The position numbers were made by a program, and so were the translations under genes. Shown here one piece after another: positions 35,302-44,230 of a stretch of 64,000 bases of DNA; positions within the stretch are counted from its first letter, which is position 1; each line of letters starts with the position of its first letter. The stretch spans positions 62,001-126,000 of the forward strand of contig CAMBXL010000003.1 of the NCBI GenBank assembly GCA_945871905.1, written 5' to 3'. Below the pieces are notes generated by a model, which saw only the letters and a program-made list of their open reading frames with translations, made no database searches and was not told the origin of the DNA. The DNA comes from Chitinophaga pinensis (GTDB lineage: Bacteria; Bacteroidota; Bacteroidia; NS11-12g; UBA955).

Positions 35302-35736
35302 ATGAATCCACAAAAATTATGGCGTAAAAAAGACGATAAAGTTATTGCAGGAATATGCAGTGGCTTAGGTCAATATTTCAATTCAAACCCTATTTTATTT
35401 AGATTTGCATTCTTGGCATTACTCTTTGCTGGTGGAAGCAGTATTTTTATCTATATTATTTTGTGGATAGTGCTTCCCTCTGAACCAATTGCAACAAAAA
35501 GCGAGACTATTTATACAGAAACAATCAATGCTTCAGATGCGGGAAACCAAATCAATGAAATACAATCTACAGACAGTACTAGCTTGGTATTTGGGTTATT
35601 ATTAATTTCTGGTGGGGTATTATTGTTATTAAATAATTTAATTCCTTATTTAAAAATACAAAAGTTATGGCCCGTAATAATCATCATGATTGGTTTAGGA
35701 TTACTATTCAACAAAAAGAAATATAAAAACAATTAA
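35302..35736 (+). CDS. PspC-domain membrane protein with LiaF-like C-terminal helices
   Basis: 144 residues. An N-terminal PspC domain ('KLWRKKDDKVIAGICSGLGQ' and 'FRFAFLALLFAGGSSIFIYI') is followed by a linker and two helices ('GLLLISGGVLLLLNNLIPYL', 'LWPVIIIMIGLGLLFN') of the LiaI/LiaF transmembrane type (DUF5668-like). PspC proteins sense or respond to membrane stress in other bacteria. The gene is followed after one base by a small protein made only of the same LiaF-type helices, so the two probably act together. Confidence 0.87.
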   Translation: MNPQKLWRKKDDKVIAGICSGLGQYFNSNPILFRFAFLALLFAGGSSIFIYIILWIVLPSEPIATKSETIYTETINASDAGNQINEIQSTDSTSLVFGLLLISGGVLLLLNNLIPYLKIQKLWPVIIIMIGLGLLFNKKKYKNN

Positions 35737-35737
35737 T

Positions 35738-35995
35738 ATGAAAAATCAGAATTTTACAGCGGGACTTTTATTATCGATACTTGGCGTGGTTTTATTACTT
35801 CGCAATTTCGATTTATTGAACATCAATTGGAATGTGGTTTTAAAGTTTTGGCCACTATTGCTTATTTATTTGGGATTAGCCACATTATACGGCAACAAAA
35901 AAACATGGGTTGTTCCCATTGCGATGTTATTTATAACTTTGGTTTCAATAGTATTGTATTGGTTATTTAAAGAATCGGCTGGATTGATAGTATAG
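35738..35995 (+). CDS. Small LiaI/LiaF-like transmembrane protein
   Basis: 85 residues with three hydrophobic segments (about 6-22, 33-51 and 57-80), beginning 'KNQNFTAGLLLSILGVVLLL' and containing 'LKFWPLLLIYLGLATLYG', the LiaF/DUF5668 pattern also present at the C-terminus of the preceding PspC protein. The start codon is one base after the previous stop codon. It likely arose with the neighbour as one envelope-stress module. Confidence 0.8.
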   Translation: MKNQNFTAGLLLSILGVVLLLRNFDLLNINWNVVLKFWPLLLIYLGLATLYGNKKTWVVPIAMLFITLVSIVLYWLFKESAGLIV

Positions 35996-36060
35996 CTAAT
36001 GAGGGAGTTATCTCCTTAAAATAAAAATTATATTATATTTAGTAAATCATATTCAATTAA

Positions 36061-36090
36061 AAAGGGAACCAAATTGGTTCCCTTTTTAAT
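36061..36090. terminator. Bidirectional terminator between the PspC operon and nrdJ
   Basis: AAAGGGAACC (36061-36070) pairs perfectly with GGTTCCCTTT (36076-36085) around a 5-base loop and is flanked by A and T runs. It lies between converging genes and can serve both. Confidence 0.85.
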
Positions 36091-36110
36091 ATCAAGTTTT
36101 CAATCATCTA

Positions 36111-39100
36111 TTAACTACAACCGCTTGTAGTTCCACAAGTTAAGCAAGTGTAACATGTGCCTGAGCGAACTGTAATATTACCACAGCTTTTGCATGCAGG
36201 TGCATCACCCATGCTTGGTGGCAAATTGGCTTTAACCGCTTGTTTCACTTCTTTTTTTACTACTGAAGACAAGTTAGTTTCAGTAATTGAAGAAGTTGTA
36301 GTCATTTGAATTTCATTTTGCGCCAAGTTGTATGAAGCATCAATCGGGCTGATTTCATCTACAATTTTTGGTTTAATATGCAATTGTTCTTGTCTGTTTA
36401 GGTATTCGAATCCTAATAATCTGAAGATAAAATCTACAACAGAAGTTGATGATTTGATGTTGTCATGACCTTCTACCATTCCGCTTGGTTCAAATCTGCT
36501 GAATGTAAATTTATCATAATACTCTTCCAATGGAACACCATATTGAAGACCAATTGAAACTGCGATAGCAAAACAGTTCATTAATGAACGGAAACTAGCG
36601 CCTTCTTTGTGCATATCTACAAATATTTCACCTAATGTTCCATCTTCGTATTCACCTGTTCTCACAAATACTGTATTACCATCAATTTTAGATTTTTGAG
36701 TAAAGCCTTTGCGTTTGTTTGGCAATACTTTACGAGTCGCAATATTGGATAATTGTTGTTTGAAAGATGGGTTATTGCTACTGTTGATAATCAATCGAGC
36801 TGCTTCTAAAACTATTTCTGGCGTTAAATCTTCAACTCTAGTTGTGGCATTGATACCAACTGCTTTTTCTACCACGTCTACTTGGTCGCTTACAGCATCT
36901 TCGGTTACATCTACTTTTTTGTCAGATTTGTTTGACAATGGTTGAGACAATTTACAACCATCTCTGTATAGTGCATTTGCTTTGATACCTAATTTCCAAC
37001 TTAGTTCGTAGCATGATTTGATATCTTCTACTGAAGCTTCGTTTGGCAAGTTGATTGTTTTTGAAATAGCTCCAGAAATGAATGGTTGTGCTGCTGCCAT
37101 CATACGAATATGAGAATGAGCATGTAAGAAACGGGTTCCGTTTTTACCACATTTATTAGCAGTATCAAACACAGGATAGTGTTCTTCTTTTAAGTAAGGA
37201 GCACCTTCTATAGACATTGTTCCTGTTACGAATTCATTCGCTTTTTCAATATCTGCATATTTAAAGCCTAAAGCGTGTAACAAATTAAAGTTAACGTCAT
37301 TGTATTGAGCCGGCGTAAATCCTAATTTTTGCAACATTGTTTCACCTAAAGTGGCAATATTAAATACGAAGTCAATATCGAAAGCACGTTCCAATTGAGC
37401 TTCTACTACTTGAATATCTTCTGCAGAAAATCCTTTTGCCATCAATGTTTCATGATTGACAAATGGAGCACCTTTTAAAGTGGCGTGTCCTTTAGCATAA
37501 TTGATAATTGCATCAGACTCTTCTTGAGTGTAACCTAATGTTTTAAGGGCAGAAGGAACTGCTTGGTTGATGATTTTAAAATAACCACCACCACTTAATT
37601 TTTTAAATTTAACAAGTGCGAAATCAGGCTCGATACCAGTCGTATCACAATCCATCACTAATCCAATAGTTCCTGTAGGAGCTATTACTGTAGATTGGGC
37701 ATTGCGGTAACCAAATTTTTCACCTAGCATTAAAGCTTTGTCCCATGCATTACAAGCTGATCTCAATAAATCTTCAGGGCAGTATTGAGGATCGATACCT
37801 ACTGCAGGAATACTTAATCCTTCGTAAGCCAATGGTGTATTGTAGGCTGCATAGCGGTGGTTACGGATTACGCGTAACATGTGTTTTTTGTTTTTATCAT
37901 ACATTTTGAACGACCCTTTTACAGCGGCCATTTCAGCACTTGTAGCGTATGATTGTCCTGTTAATATTGCAGTCAATGAACCACAGATAGCAGAAGCTTT
38001 TGGACTGTCATAAGGAATACCAGACACCATTAATAAAGCCCCTAAGTTAGCATATCCAAGACCTAGAGTACGGTATTCGTAACTCAATTGAGCTACTTCT
38101 TTACTTGGGAATTGAGCCATTAATACAGACACCTCCAAAACTACAGTCCACAAACGAATCGCATATTCATAAGAAGCGATATCAAACTCCAATTTATCAG
38201 CATCAAAAAACTTCATTAAGTTTAAAGAAGCCAAATTACAAGCAGTATTATCTAAGAACATGTATTCAGAACAAGGGTTAGAAGCATTGATACGACCGCC
38301 TTCTGGGCAAGTATGCCATTCATTGATAGTATCGTCGTATTGCACTCCTGGGTCAGCACATGCCCAAGCAGCATCGCCAATTGCATCCCATACTTCTCTT
38401 GAAGGAATTTCTTTCATTACATTTCCTTTTGCACGACCTACCAACTGCCAGTTAGTGTCTTGTTTTAGTGCTTCAAAAAATTTATTAGGAATACGAACTG
38501 AGTTATTTGAATTTTGACCAGACACTGTTGCGTATGCTTCACCTTCATAATCGCTTGGGTAACCTGCATCAATTAAGGCAGCTACTTTTTTCTCTTCTTC
38601 TTTCTTCCAATTAACGAAAGACATTATCTCAGGATGGTCTAAATCTAGACAAACCATTTTAGCAGCTCTTCTTGTTGTTCCACCAGATTTGATTGCACCA
38701 GCAGCTCTGTCACCTATTTTCAAGAATGACATTAAACCAGAAGACGTTCCTCCTCCTGATAATTTTTCACCATTACCTCTAATTCTAGAGAAATTGGTAC
38801 CCACACCAGAACCATATTTAAAAATACGTGCTTCACGAACCCATAAATCCATGATACCACCTTCGTTTACCAAATCATCATCAACAGATAAAATAAAACA
38901 TGCATGAGGCTGAGGGCGTTCGTATGCAGAAGTTGAACGCATTAATTTCTCAGTATCAGGATCTACGTAATAATGTCCTTGAGGATTACCTGTAATACCA
39001 TATGCAGAATGTAAACCTGTGTTAAACCATTGAGGAGAATTAGGTGCAGATTGTTGAGCTATTATAGAGAAAACCAATTCTTCATAAAACACTTGAGCAT

Positions 39101-39443
39101 CATTAGCTGAAGCAAAGTAATTGTGTTTTTCACCCCATTGTCTCCAGCAATCAGCCAAACGATGAGCCACTTGTTTCACACTAGTCTCACTTCCTAGTGA
39201 ACCATCTTCTAATGGCACACCTGCTTTTCTAAAATACTTTTGTGCTAGAATATCTGTAGCCACCTGACTCCATGAAGCAGGCACTTCTACATTTTTCATT
39301 TCAAACACCACATCACCATTTGGATTCTTAATGGCCGATGTACGGTATTCGTATTGGAATAAGTCAAAAGGGGAAACGCCCTCTTTTGTGTTTAGCCTCT
39401 CAAATTTGAGGCCTTTTTTCATTTGGTCAAGGTTTTGCTGCAT
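36111..39443 (-). CDS. nrdJ: Vitamin B12-dependent (class II) ribonucleoside-diphosphate reductase
   Basis: 1110 residues. The long RNR alpha barrel is recognised by 'QQSAPNSPQWFNTGL', 'NPCSEYMFLDNTACNLASLN' (active-site NxCxE-type region) and 'APTGTIGLVMDCDTTGIEPD' near the centre, with no adjacent small subunit. A TSCPD-type domain follows, and the C-terminus is a zinc-ribbon-like tail (CKSCG, CYTCLTCG). Class II enzymes use adenosylcobalamin to generate the thiyl radical and make deoxynucleotides with or without oxygen. The gene is monocistronic, with a terminator at the 3' end and a hairpin in the predicted leader. No cobalamin riboswitch is evident upstream, although only about 250 bases lie between it and the next gene. 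Confidence 0.96.
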   Translation of the reverse strand: MQQNLDQMKKGLKFERLNTKEGVSPFDLFQYEYRTSAIKNPNGDVVFEMKNVEVPASWSQVATDILAQKYFRKAGVPLEDGSLGSETSVKQVAHRLADCWRQWGEKHNYFASANDAQVFYEELVFSIIAQQSAPNSPQWFNTGLHSAYGITGNPQGHYYVDPDTEKLMRSTSAYERPQPHACFILSVDDDLVNEGGIMDLWVREARIFKYGSGVGTNFSRIRGNGEKLSGGGTSSGLMSFLKIGDRAAGAIKSGGTTRRAAKMVCLDLDHPEIMSFVNWKKEEEKKVAALIDAGYPSDYEGEAYATVSGQNSNNSVRIPNKFFEALKQDTNWQLVGRAKGNVMKEIPSREVWDAIGDAAWACADPGVQYDDTINEWHTCPEGGRINASNPCSEYMFLDNTACNLASLNLMKFFDADKLEFDIASYEYAIRLWTVVLEVSVLMAQFPSKEVAQLSYEYRTLGLGYANLGALLMVSGIPYDSPKASAICGSLTAILTGQSYATSAEMAAVKGSFKMYDKNKKHMLRVIRNHRYAAYNTPLAYEGLSIPAVGIDPQYCPEDLLRSACNAWDKALMLGEKFGYRNAQSTVIAPTGTIGLVMDCDTTGIEPDFALVKFKKLSGGGYFKIINQAVPSALKTLGYTQEESDAIINYAKGHATLKGAPFVNHETLMAKGFSAEDIQVVEAQLERAFDIDFVFNIATLGETMLQKLGFTPAQYNDVNFNLLHALGFKYADIEKANEFVTGTMSIEGAPYLKEEHYPVFDTANKCGKNGTRFLHAHSHIRMMAAAQPFISGAISKTINLPNEASVEDIKSCYELSWKLGIKANALYRDGCKLSQPLSNKSDKKVDVTEDAVSDQVDVVEKAVGINATTRVEDLTPEIVLEAARLIINSSNNPSFKQQLSNIATRKVLPNKRKGFTQKSKIDGNTVFVRTGEYEDGTLGEIFVDMHKEGASFRSLMNCFAIAVSIGLQYGVPLEEYYDKFTFSRFEPSGMVEGHDNIKSSTSVVDFIFRLLGFEYLNRQEQLHIKPKIVDEISPIDASYNLAQNEIQMTTTSSITETNLSSVVKKEVKQAVKANLPPSMGDAPACKSCGNITVRSGTCYTCLTCGTTSGCS

Positions 39444-39489
39444 ACGCTAGTGGTTTATTTTTTGTAATCTATTGGTTTTAAATTAAAAA

Positions 39490-39518
39490 GACTTCGATGC
39501 ATTTTCTGCAAAGAAGTC
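39490..39518 (-). other. Hairpin at the predicted 5' end of the nrdJ transcript
   Basis: GACTTC-GA-TGCA-loop-TGCA-AA-GAAGTC forms a two-part stem. On the minus strand it is followed directly by five T residues, so it looks like a short terminator or attenuator placed between the putative promoter and nrdJ. Confidence 0.45.
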
Positions 39519-39521
39519 CTT

Positions 39522-39529
39522 CAAAACTA
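39522..39529 (-). promoter_or_regulatory. Candidate -7 box (TAGTTTTG) of nrdJ
   Basis: CAAAACTA on the plus strand reads TAGTTTTG on the minus strand, about 79 bases before the nrdJ ATG. A TTG lies only 15 bases further upstream, slightly too close for the usual -33 element. Confidence 0.35.
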
Positions 39530-39697
39530 ATCTTATTCAATGGACAATTTAAAATGGACTTTTCCACATAAATTGCAAAACCCTTTACTGATGTTATTTT
39601 TGCTATGTTGAAAACAAAAATTAAGAGTATTTTTACTTGTTTTTAAAAAAAATGTGTTACTTTTACCCTCCGTATTTAATAACTTCTATAAGTTTTC

Positions 39698-40462
39698 ATG
39701 TCCCAATTTACAACAAAACTAATAACTTGTCAAATCGACCACAAAAAAGCGCTTGCAGTGTTGATAGACCCTGACAAAAACAACGAAAGTGTCTCAAATA
39801 TTGCACAACTTTGTGAGCAAAATCAGGTGGATTTTATTCTAGTAGGTGGTAGCCTTTTGAGCAGTAGTAATTTACAAAATACCATCCTGAGTATTAAACA
39901 ACATTATTCTGGTTTTGTTTATTTATTTCCTGGAAATGAAATGATGATTGCCCCCGAAGCAGATGGTATTCTATTTCTATCTTTGCTAAGTGGCAGAAAT
40001 CCAGAATATTTGATTGGCAAACACATCAATGCAGCCCCATTATTAATTCAAAGTAATTTGGATGTGGTACCCACAGCATACATTCTTATTGATGGAGGTC
40101 GCGAAACCAGTGTTTCTTATATTAGTAATACCAAACCCATCCCTTCCGACAAACCCGATATTGCAACCGCGACTGCCCTAGCAGGACAACTTCTTGGTTT
40201 TAAATGCACCTACATGGATGCAGGCAGCGGCGCATTGAATGCAATACCGGCGGAACTTATCCAAAAAGTAAAAAAACACACTCAAATCCCTCTTGTTATT
40301 GGTGGTGGTATTAAAAACGCCCAAAATGCTGTGGATGCCTATAATGCCGGTGCCGACTTACTTGTTATTGGCAATGGCGTGGAAGACAATAGCAATCTTA
40401 TTGTAACTATCTCTAACGTAAAACATAAGTTAAACAATCAAATATTGTCACAAAATCTTTAA
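39698..40462 (+). CDS. pcrB: PcrB/GGGPS-family (geranylgeranyl)glyceryl phosphate synthase
   Basis: 254 residues with the TIM-barrel prenyltransferase pattern: 'KKALAVLIDPDKN' (the family's N-terminal DPDK motif), 'FILVGGSLLSS', 'YLFPGN', and the phosphate-binding C-terminal part 'IPLVIGGGIKNAQNAVDAYN' with 'GADLLVIGNGVED'. The enzyme joins a polyprenyl group to sn-glycerol-1-phosphate through an ether bond, the archaeal-type first step that Bacteroidota also encode as group II GGGPS. The prenyl chain length cannot be read from the sequence. The next gene's frame opens before this one ends. Confidence 0.92.
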   Translation: MSQFTTKLITCQIDHKKALAVLIDPDKNNESVSNIAQLCEQNQVDFILVGGSLLSSSNLQNTILSIKQHYSGFVYLFPGNEMMIAPEADGILFLSLLSGRNPEYLIGKHINAAPLLIQSNLDVVPTAYILIDGGRETSVSYISNTKPIPSDKPDIATATALAGQLLGFKCTYMDAGSGALNAIPAELIQKVKKHTQIPLVIGGGIKNAQNAVDAYNAGADLLVIGNGVEDNSNLIVTISNVKHKLNNQILSQNL

Positions 40463-41939
40463 ATCTGTTTCCATACCGATATTTTGGTGGTTTTTAGGAC
40501 TTGGCTTACTCTATATATTATTCCCCAATCCTAATCCTCATATTGATGCTTGGTATTATGCGGCATGCGTAAAACATCAAGAAGATTTATTGATGAATCA
40601 TCACCTTCTTTACAATTTCACAGGCTTTATTTGGCATCAAATAATCTCGTTTTTTATTCCGCAAATTGAAGCCATAAGTAGTCTAAATGTATTGAATAGC
40701 CTTGTTGCCACTGCTTCTTTATTTTGCATCTATTCTATTTTTCTTAAACTTAATTCCCCAAAAAATCAAGCACTATTACTGAGTTTACTCTGTGGAGTTT
40801 GTTTCGGATTTTGGCGTTATTCCATAGAAGCTGAAACCTATATCATTCCTTTATTTCTCTCTTTACTCTCTACCAACCTCTACTTTAACAAATCAAAATG
40901 GCTGTTGTCAGGATTATTTGCCGCTCTTAGTATTTTGTTCCATCAAGTCCATTTGTGGTGGAGTTTGGCCTTTGTATTTGGGCTTTATTTTTCCGATTCA
41001 TCAGTCAAAGAAAAATTAAAATTTACAATCCCCTTTGCTATCATTCCTATTGTCTATGTTTTGGTGTTTTTGACACACTCTACACAGGACTCTTTTTTAA
41101 CTTATATATTGGGCGAATATCAGGGAGGACATGCTTCAATTCAAGTAAAACCAATTTCGTTTATTCTGACATTTGTAAATTTTTTCCGAACTTTTTTACA
41201 GTTACATGGCGAAATGATGATTTTCATTGTCACTTATTTTGAATTCTTTATTTTTCTAATTTTACTTGCTTTTTATTTTGGCGTAAAAACATGGTCGAAC
41301 CGCTCTTCTTATCAATTCACTAAAACCTCTACAGTATTTCCACATGTAAAATGGGGCCTTATTTTGGCTTTTATTTTTCACTTACTTTTTGCTTTTTTAT
41401 CCGATGGTAATATTGAGTTTATGGTTATGTTGCCTTTTCTCATTATTGCTATTTTGGTTTCCAAATTCCAAATTCAGGCACAAGGGCTGCTAAAATATTG
41501 TGTCTCTGTATTGTTTGTATGGAACTTTACTTTTGGGGTACTTATACATTATGTATTCAACACCAACAACTCCCAAACTCAAGTTAAACTAACTTTGGAA
41601 CACCCCAAGGACCTTTTTATTTGGAGCAATCAGCCACTTATTCAAAATCAAATTTTATATAAAAAAGGGTTTAATTATCCCATTGATTTCATCAAACATG
41701 ACACTATTCAATCGGGCACATTGTATATAGCCATGAAAAAAGGGAAACGGGTATTTACTGATGTAGGAATAAAAAATAACAAGTGGACAAGGGCGGGAAT
41801 GATAGACCAAAAAGAAAAAAAATCCTTTTACAACTACTTTAACACTCAAAAAATTGACTCATTTGAGAATATCTATGGAAAGAATTACATAGAAGAATTG
41901 ATACTGAGTGATAAATTACTATTTTTGCAGGCACATTAA
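40437..41939 (+). CDS. Polytopic membrane protein (glycosyltransferase/mannosyltransferase-like), start uncertain
   Basis: The first ATG/TTG in frame is at 40590-40593, but the frame is open back to a stop at 40431-40433 and the upstream codons read as protein: 'IPIFWWFLGLGLLYILFP', 'PHIDAWYYAACVKHQEDL', then 'MNHHLLYNFTGFIWHQI'. That string is the first membrane helix and periplasmic loop expected for DUF2723- or ArnT-like membrane transferases ('D.W.Y...V....L..HHLLYN'). No ATG, GTG or TTG occurs in this segment; ATC (40437, 40455) and ATA (40473, 40479) are the only near-start codons. The rest has about nine transmembrane helices. It probably overlaps the end of pcrB. Function is not known; glycan-related transfer is a family-level inference. 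Confidence 0.65.
   Translation: MKYCHKIFKSVSIPIFWWFLGLGLLYILFPNPNPHIDAWYYAACVKHQEDLLMNHHLLYNFTGFIWHQIISFFIPQIEAISSLNVLNSLVATASLFCIYSIFLKLNSPKNQALLLSLLCGVCFGFWRYSIEAETYIIPLFLSLLSTNLYFNKSKWLLSGLFAALSILFHQVHLWWSLAFVFGLYFSDSSVKEKLKFTIPFAIIPIVYVLVFLTHSTQDSFLTYILGEYQGGHASIQVKPISFILTFVNFFRTFLQLHGEMMIFIVTYFEFFIFLILLAFYFGVKTWSNRSSYQFTKTSTVFPHVKWGLILAFIFHLLFAFLSDGNIEFMVMLPFLIIAILVSKFQIQAQGLLKYCVSVLFVWNFTFGVLIHYVFNTNNSQTQVKLTLEHPKDLFIWSNQPLIQNQILYKKGFNYPIDFIKHDTIQSGTLYIAMKKGKRVFTDVGIKNNKWTRAGMIDQKEKKSFYNYFNTQKIDSFENIYGKNYIEELILSDKLLFLQAH
41898..41927 (+). promoter_or_regulatory. Promoter TTG-N19-TATTTTTG for purK-purE inside the preceding gene
   Basis: A -33 TTG (41898-41900) and -7 TATTTTTG (41920-41927) are 19 bases apart, lying inside the last codons of the upstream membrane protein gene. 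The predicted start site is about 10 bases before the purK ATG at 41941. Confidence 0.6.
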
Positions 41940-41940
41940 A

Positions 41941-43095
41941 ATGCTTCCTTCAACAATTAAAATCGGAATTATAGGTGGTGGTCAGTTGGGCAAAATGCTC
42001 ATTGAGGCTGGGAAACCATGGAATATTCATTACACAATACTAGAAACCGACAATGCACCTGCACAACAAATTGCAAACGAACATATTGTGGGTCATTTGT
42101 ATGATTCTGAAAAAATAAAACAATTGGCAGAACGCTGTGATGTAATCACTTACGAGATAGAACATATTGACACCCAAACTTTACTTGAATTAGAAGCTTC
42201 AGGTAAACGCATCATTCCATCTCCACAGTTGTTGCAAATTATTCAAGACAAAGGCTTACAAAAAGATTTTTTTAGCACTCATCAAATTGCAACTGCGCCT
42301 TATTCATTGGCAGACAATAGAGCAGATTGTGCTGAAAAAGTAAAGAACTTTAACAGCGAAAAGGTTGCTGTAAAATTACGTAAGGGTGGATACGACGGCA
42401 AGGGGGTTGAGTTACTTTCTAAACAAGAAATCGCCAATAATCCGATGTGTATTCCGTTTGATGAACCTTGTGTTATTGAAGCTTTTGTTCCCAATGCAAT
42501 TGAAATTGCCATTATTGTTGCTCGAAATGAACAGGGAGAAATTGACACTTTTCCTTCCGTAGAAATGGAATTCAATCCTAAGACTAATTTGGTTGAGTTT
42601 TTATTTTCACCAGCCAATATTTCTGAGGAGATAGAACAAAAGGCAAAAGATTTAGCTATAAAATGTGTTGAAAAATTAAATGGGGTTGGTCTTTTTGCTA
42701 TTGAAATGTTTTTAGACAAAAACAATGAATTGTATGTCAATGAAATTGCTCCACGACCGCACAACAGTGGACATCACACAATAGAAGCATGTTATACCAG
42801 TCAGTATGAACAGTTAAATCGTATTTTACTGAAAATGCCATTAGGGTCTACCCAACTTATTCAACCGGCGGCAATGCTAAATTTACTAGGTGCTGAGGGT
42901 ATTAATGGGAAATACGAGTTAACAGGCTTAGATCAATTACTTTCAACAGAGGGTATATACATTCATTTGTATAACAAAAGTTCAAGTAAACCGCACCGCA
43001 AAATGGGTCACATAACTGTATTGGGTAAAACAACACAAGAAGTAAAAGAAAAGGCTACCTTTGTACAAAACAACATTGGAATGAAAGCGTTATAG
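41941..43095 (+). CDS. purK: 5-(carboxyamino)imidazole ribonucleotide synthase
   Basis: About 384 residues from the ATG at 41941; an 11-codon upstream extension overlaps the promoter. 'KIGIIGGGQLGKMLIEAG' is the N-terminal PurK motif, and the ATP-grasp region includes 'VAVKLRKGGYDGKGVELL' and 'LYVNEIAPRPHNSGHHTIEAC', a PurK signature. It converts AIR, bicarbonate and ATP to N5-CAIR in de novo purine synthesis. purE follows 35 bases downstream, so the two consecutive steps are encoded together. Confidence 0.95.
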   Translation: MLPSTIKIGIIGGGQLGKMLIEAGKPWNIHYTILETDNAPAQQIANEHIVGHLYDSEKIKQLAERCDVITYEIEHIDTQTLLELEASGKRIIPSPQLLQIIQDKGLQKDFFSTHQIATAPYSLADNRADCAEKVKNFNSEKVAVKLRKGGYDGKGVELLSKQEIANNPMCIPFDEPCVIEAFVPNAIEIAIIVARNEQGEIDTFPSVEMEFNPKTNLVEFLFSPANISEEIEQKAKDLAIKCVEKLNGVGLFAIEMFLDKNNELYVNEIAPRPHNSGHHTIEACYTSQYEQLNRILLKMPLGSTQLIQPAAMLNLLGAEGINGKYELTGLDQLLSTEGIYIHLYNKSSSKPHRKMGHITVLGKTTQEVKEKATFVQNNIGMKAL

Positions 43096-43130
43096 AAATT
43101 AACAAAAAGAGAAATTTATTATAAAAGAAT

Positions 43131-43643
43131 ATGGCAGATGTATTAATAATTATGGGTTCAGACAGCGACTTACCTGTTATGAAAGAGGCCGCAGTAATAC
43201 TTGAAGAGTTAGGCATAAGTTTTAAAATAAGTATTGTAAGTGCTCACCGCACACCAAAACGCATGTTTACTGAAGCACAAAATGCAAAAAAAAATGGCCA
43301 CAAATGCATCATTGCTGGTGCAGGTGGTGCGGCACATTTACCCGGAATGACGGCTAGTTTAACAGAACTTCCTGTTATTGGCGTTCCAATAAGATTAAAT
43401 GTATTGAGTGGAATTGATGCACTATACAGTATTGTTCAAATGCCCCCTGGTGTTCCGGTAGCAACAATGTCAATAGATGGGGCTAAAAATGCAGGTTTAT
43501 TTGCTGCTAAAATTTTAGCTATTAATAATTCAAAAATCGCTAGTAATCTTTCAAAATTCTCTAGTAAACTTGAAGAAGTTGTTTTAGAAAAAGCCACTCA
43601 ACTGGAACGTGATGGTTATCAAAAATATCTCAGCAGAAAATGA
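43131..43643 (+). CDS. purE: N5-carboxyaminoimidazole ribonucleotide mutase
   Basis: 170 residues, full length for PurE. 'VLIIMGSDSDLPVMKEAAVI' and 'SAHRTPKRM' with 'IIAGAGGAAHLPGMTASLTE' are the substrate-binding loops of class I PurE; the catalytic His lies in the GGAAHLPG loop. It isomerises N5-CAIR to CAIR. It follows purK with a purine-rich stretch (AAAAAGAGA) upstream, and its stop codon overlaps the ATG of the next gene by 4 bases (ATGA). Confidence 0.96.
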   Translation: MADVLIIMGSDSDLPVMKEAAVILEELGISFKISIVSAHRTPKRMFTEAQNAKKNGHKCIIAGAGGAAHLPGMTASLTELPVIGVPIRLNVLSGIDALYSIVQMPPGVPVATMSIDGAKNAGLFAAKILAINNSKIASNLSKFSSKLEEVVLEKATQLERDGYQKYLSRK

Positions 43644-44218
43644 TCATTGAGCTTGGAGATACGCTTATTTCCACAGAGATTTTTGACACCAATTTTGTTT
43701 GCAATTTAAGTAAATGCAAAGGCGCTTGTTGTATTGAAGGCAACAGAGGTGCACCACTTGAGATTGAGGAAATCAATGCTTACCAAAAGGAATGGCACAA
43801 CTTAGCCCCATATTTAAATGAGCAAAGTACCAAACTTTATGAGAAAGAAGGCTTTTATGAAGGGGACGATTTCATAGAATATGCCACTACTTGTCACCCT
43901 ACAGGCGAGTGTATTTTTGCTTATCGCAATGATGGTTGCCTAAGTTGTGGTATAGAAAAAGCCTACAAAGAAAAAGCCATAGAAACCGCTAAACCTATCA
44001 GCTGTCATTTATATCCTATTCGTTTGGGTAAAGTTGGCTTATACACAACACTCAACTATCACAAATGGGATATTTGCATTGCTGCATGCGCCTTAGGTGA
44101 TGAACTTAAAGTTCCAGTTTTTAAATTTTTGAAAGAGCCTTTAATTAGACAATTTGGAACAAGTTGGTATCAGGAGCTTGAGAGCATCTATGAAGCTTGG
44201 CTCACAGAAAAAAAATAA
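43640..44218 (+). CDS. DUF3109 family cysteine-rich protein
   Basis: 192 residues. The N-terminal 'FVCNLSKCKGACCIEGNRGA' is the defining DUF3109 motif, a YkgJ-like cluster of cysteines probably binding zinc or an Fe-S cluster; more cysteines follow (TCHPTGECIF, GCLSCGIEK, ISCHLYPIRL, CIAACALG). Function is unproven. It overlaps purE by 4 bases and is followed after 12 bases by the SprT-like gene, so it shares their transcript. Confidence 0.87.
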   Translation: MIIELGDTLISTEIFDTNFVCNLSKCKGACCIEGNRGAPLEIEEINAYQKEWHNLAPYLNEQSTKLYEKEGFYEGDDFIEYATTCHPTGECIFAYRNDGCLSCGIEKAYKEKAIETAKPISCHLYPIRLGKVGLYTTLNYHKWDICIAACALGDELKVPVFKFLKEPLIRQFGTSWYQELESIYEAWLTEKK

Positions 44219-44230
44219 AAAACTATAGCG

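Noticed and set aside
39444-39697. Search for a cobalamin riboswitch upstream of the B12-dependent nrdJ
   Set aside because: The 254-base gap contains no B12-box-like conserved core; only a short hairpin is seen.
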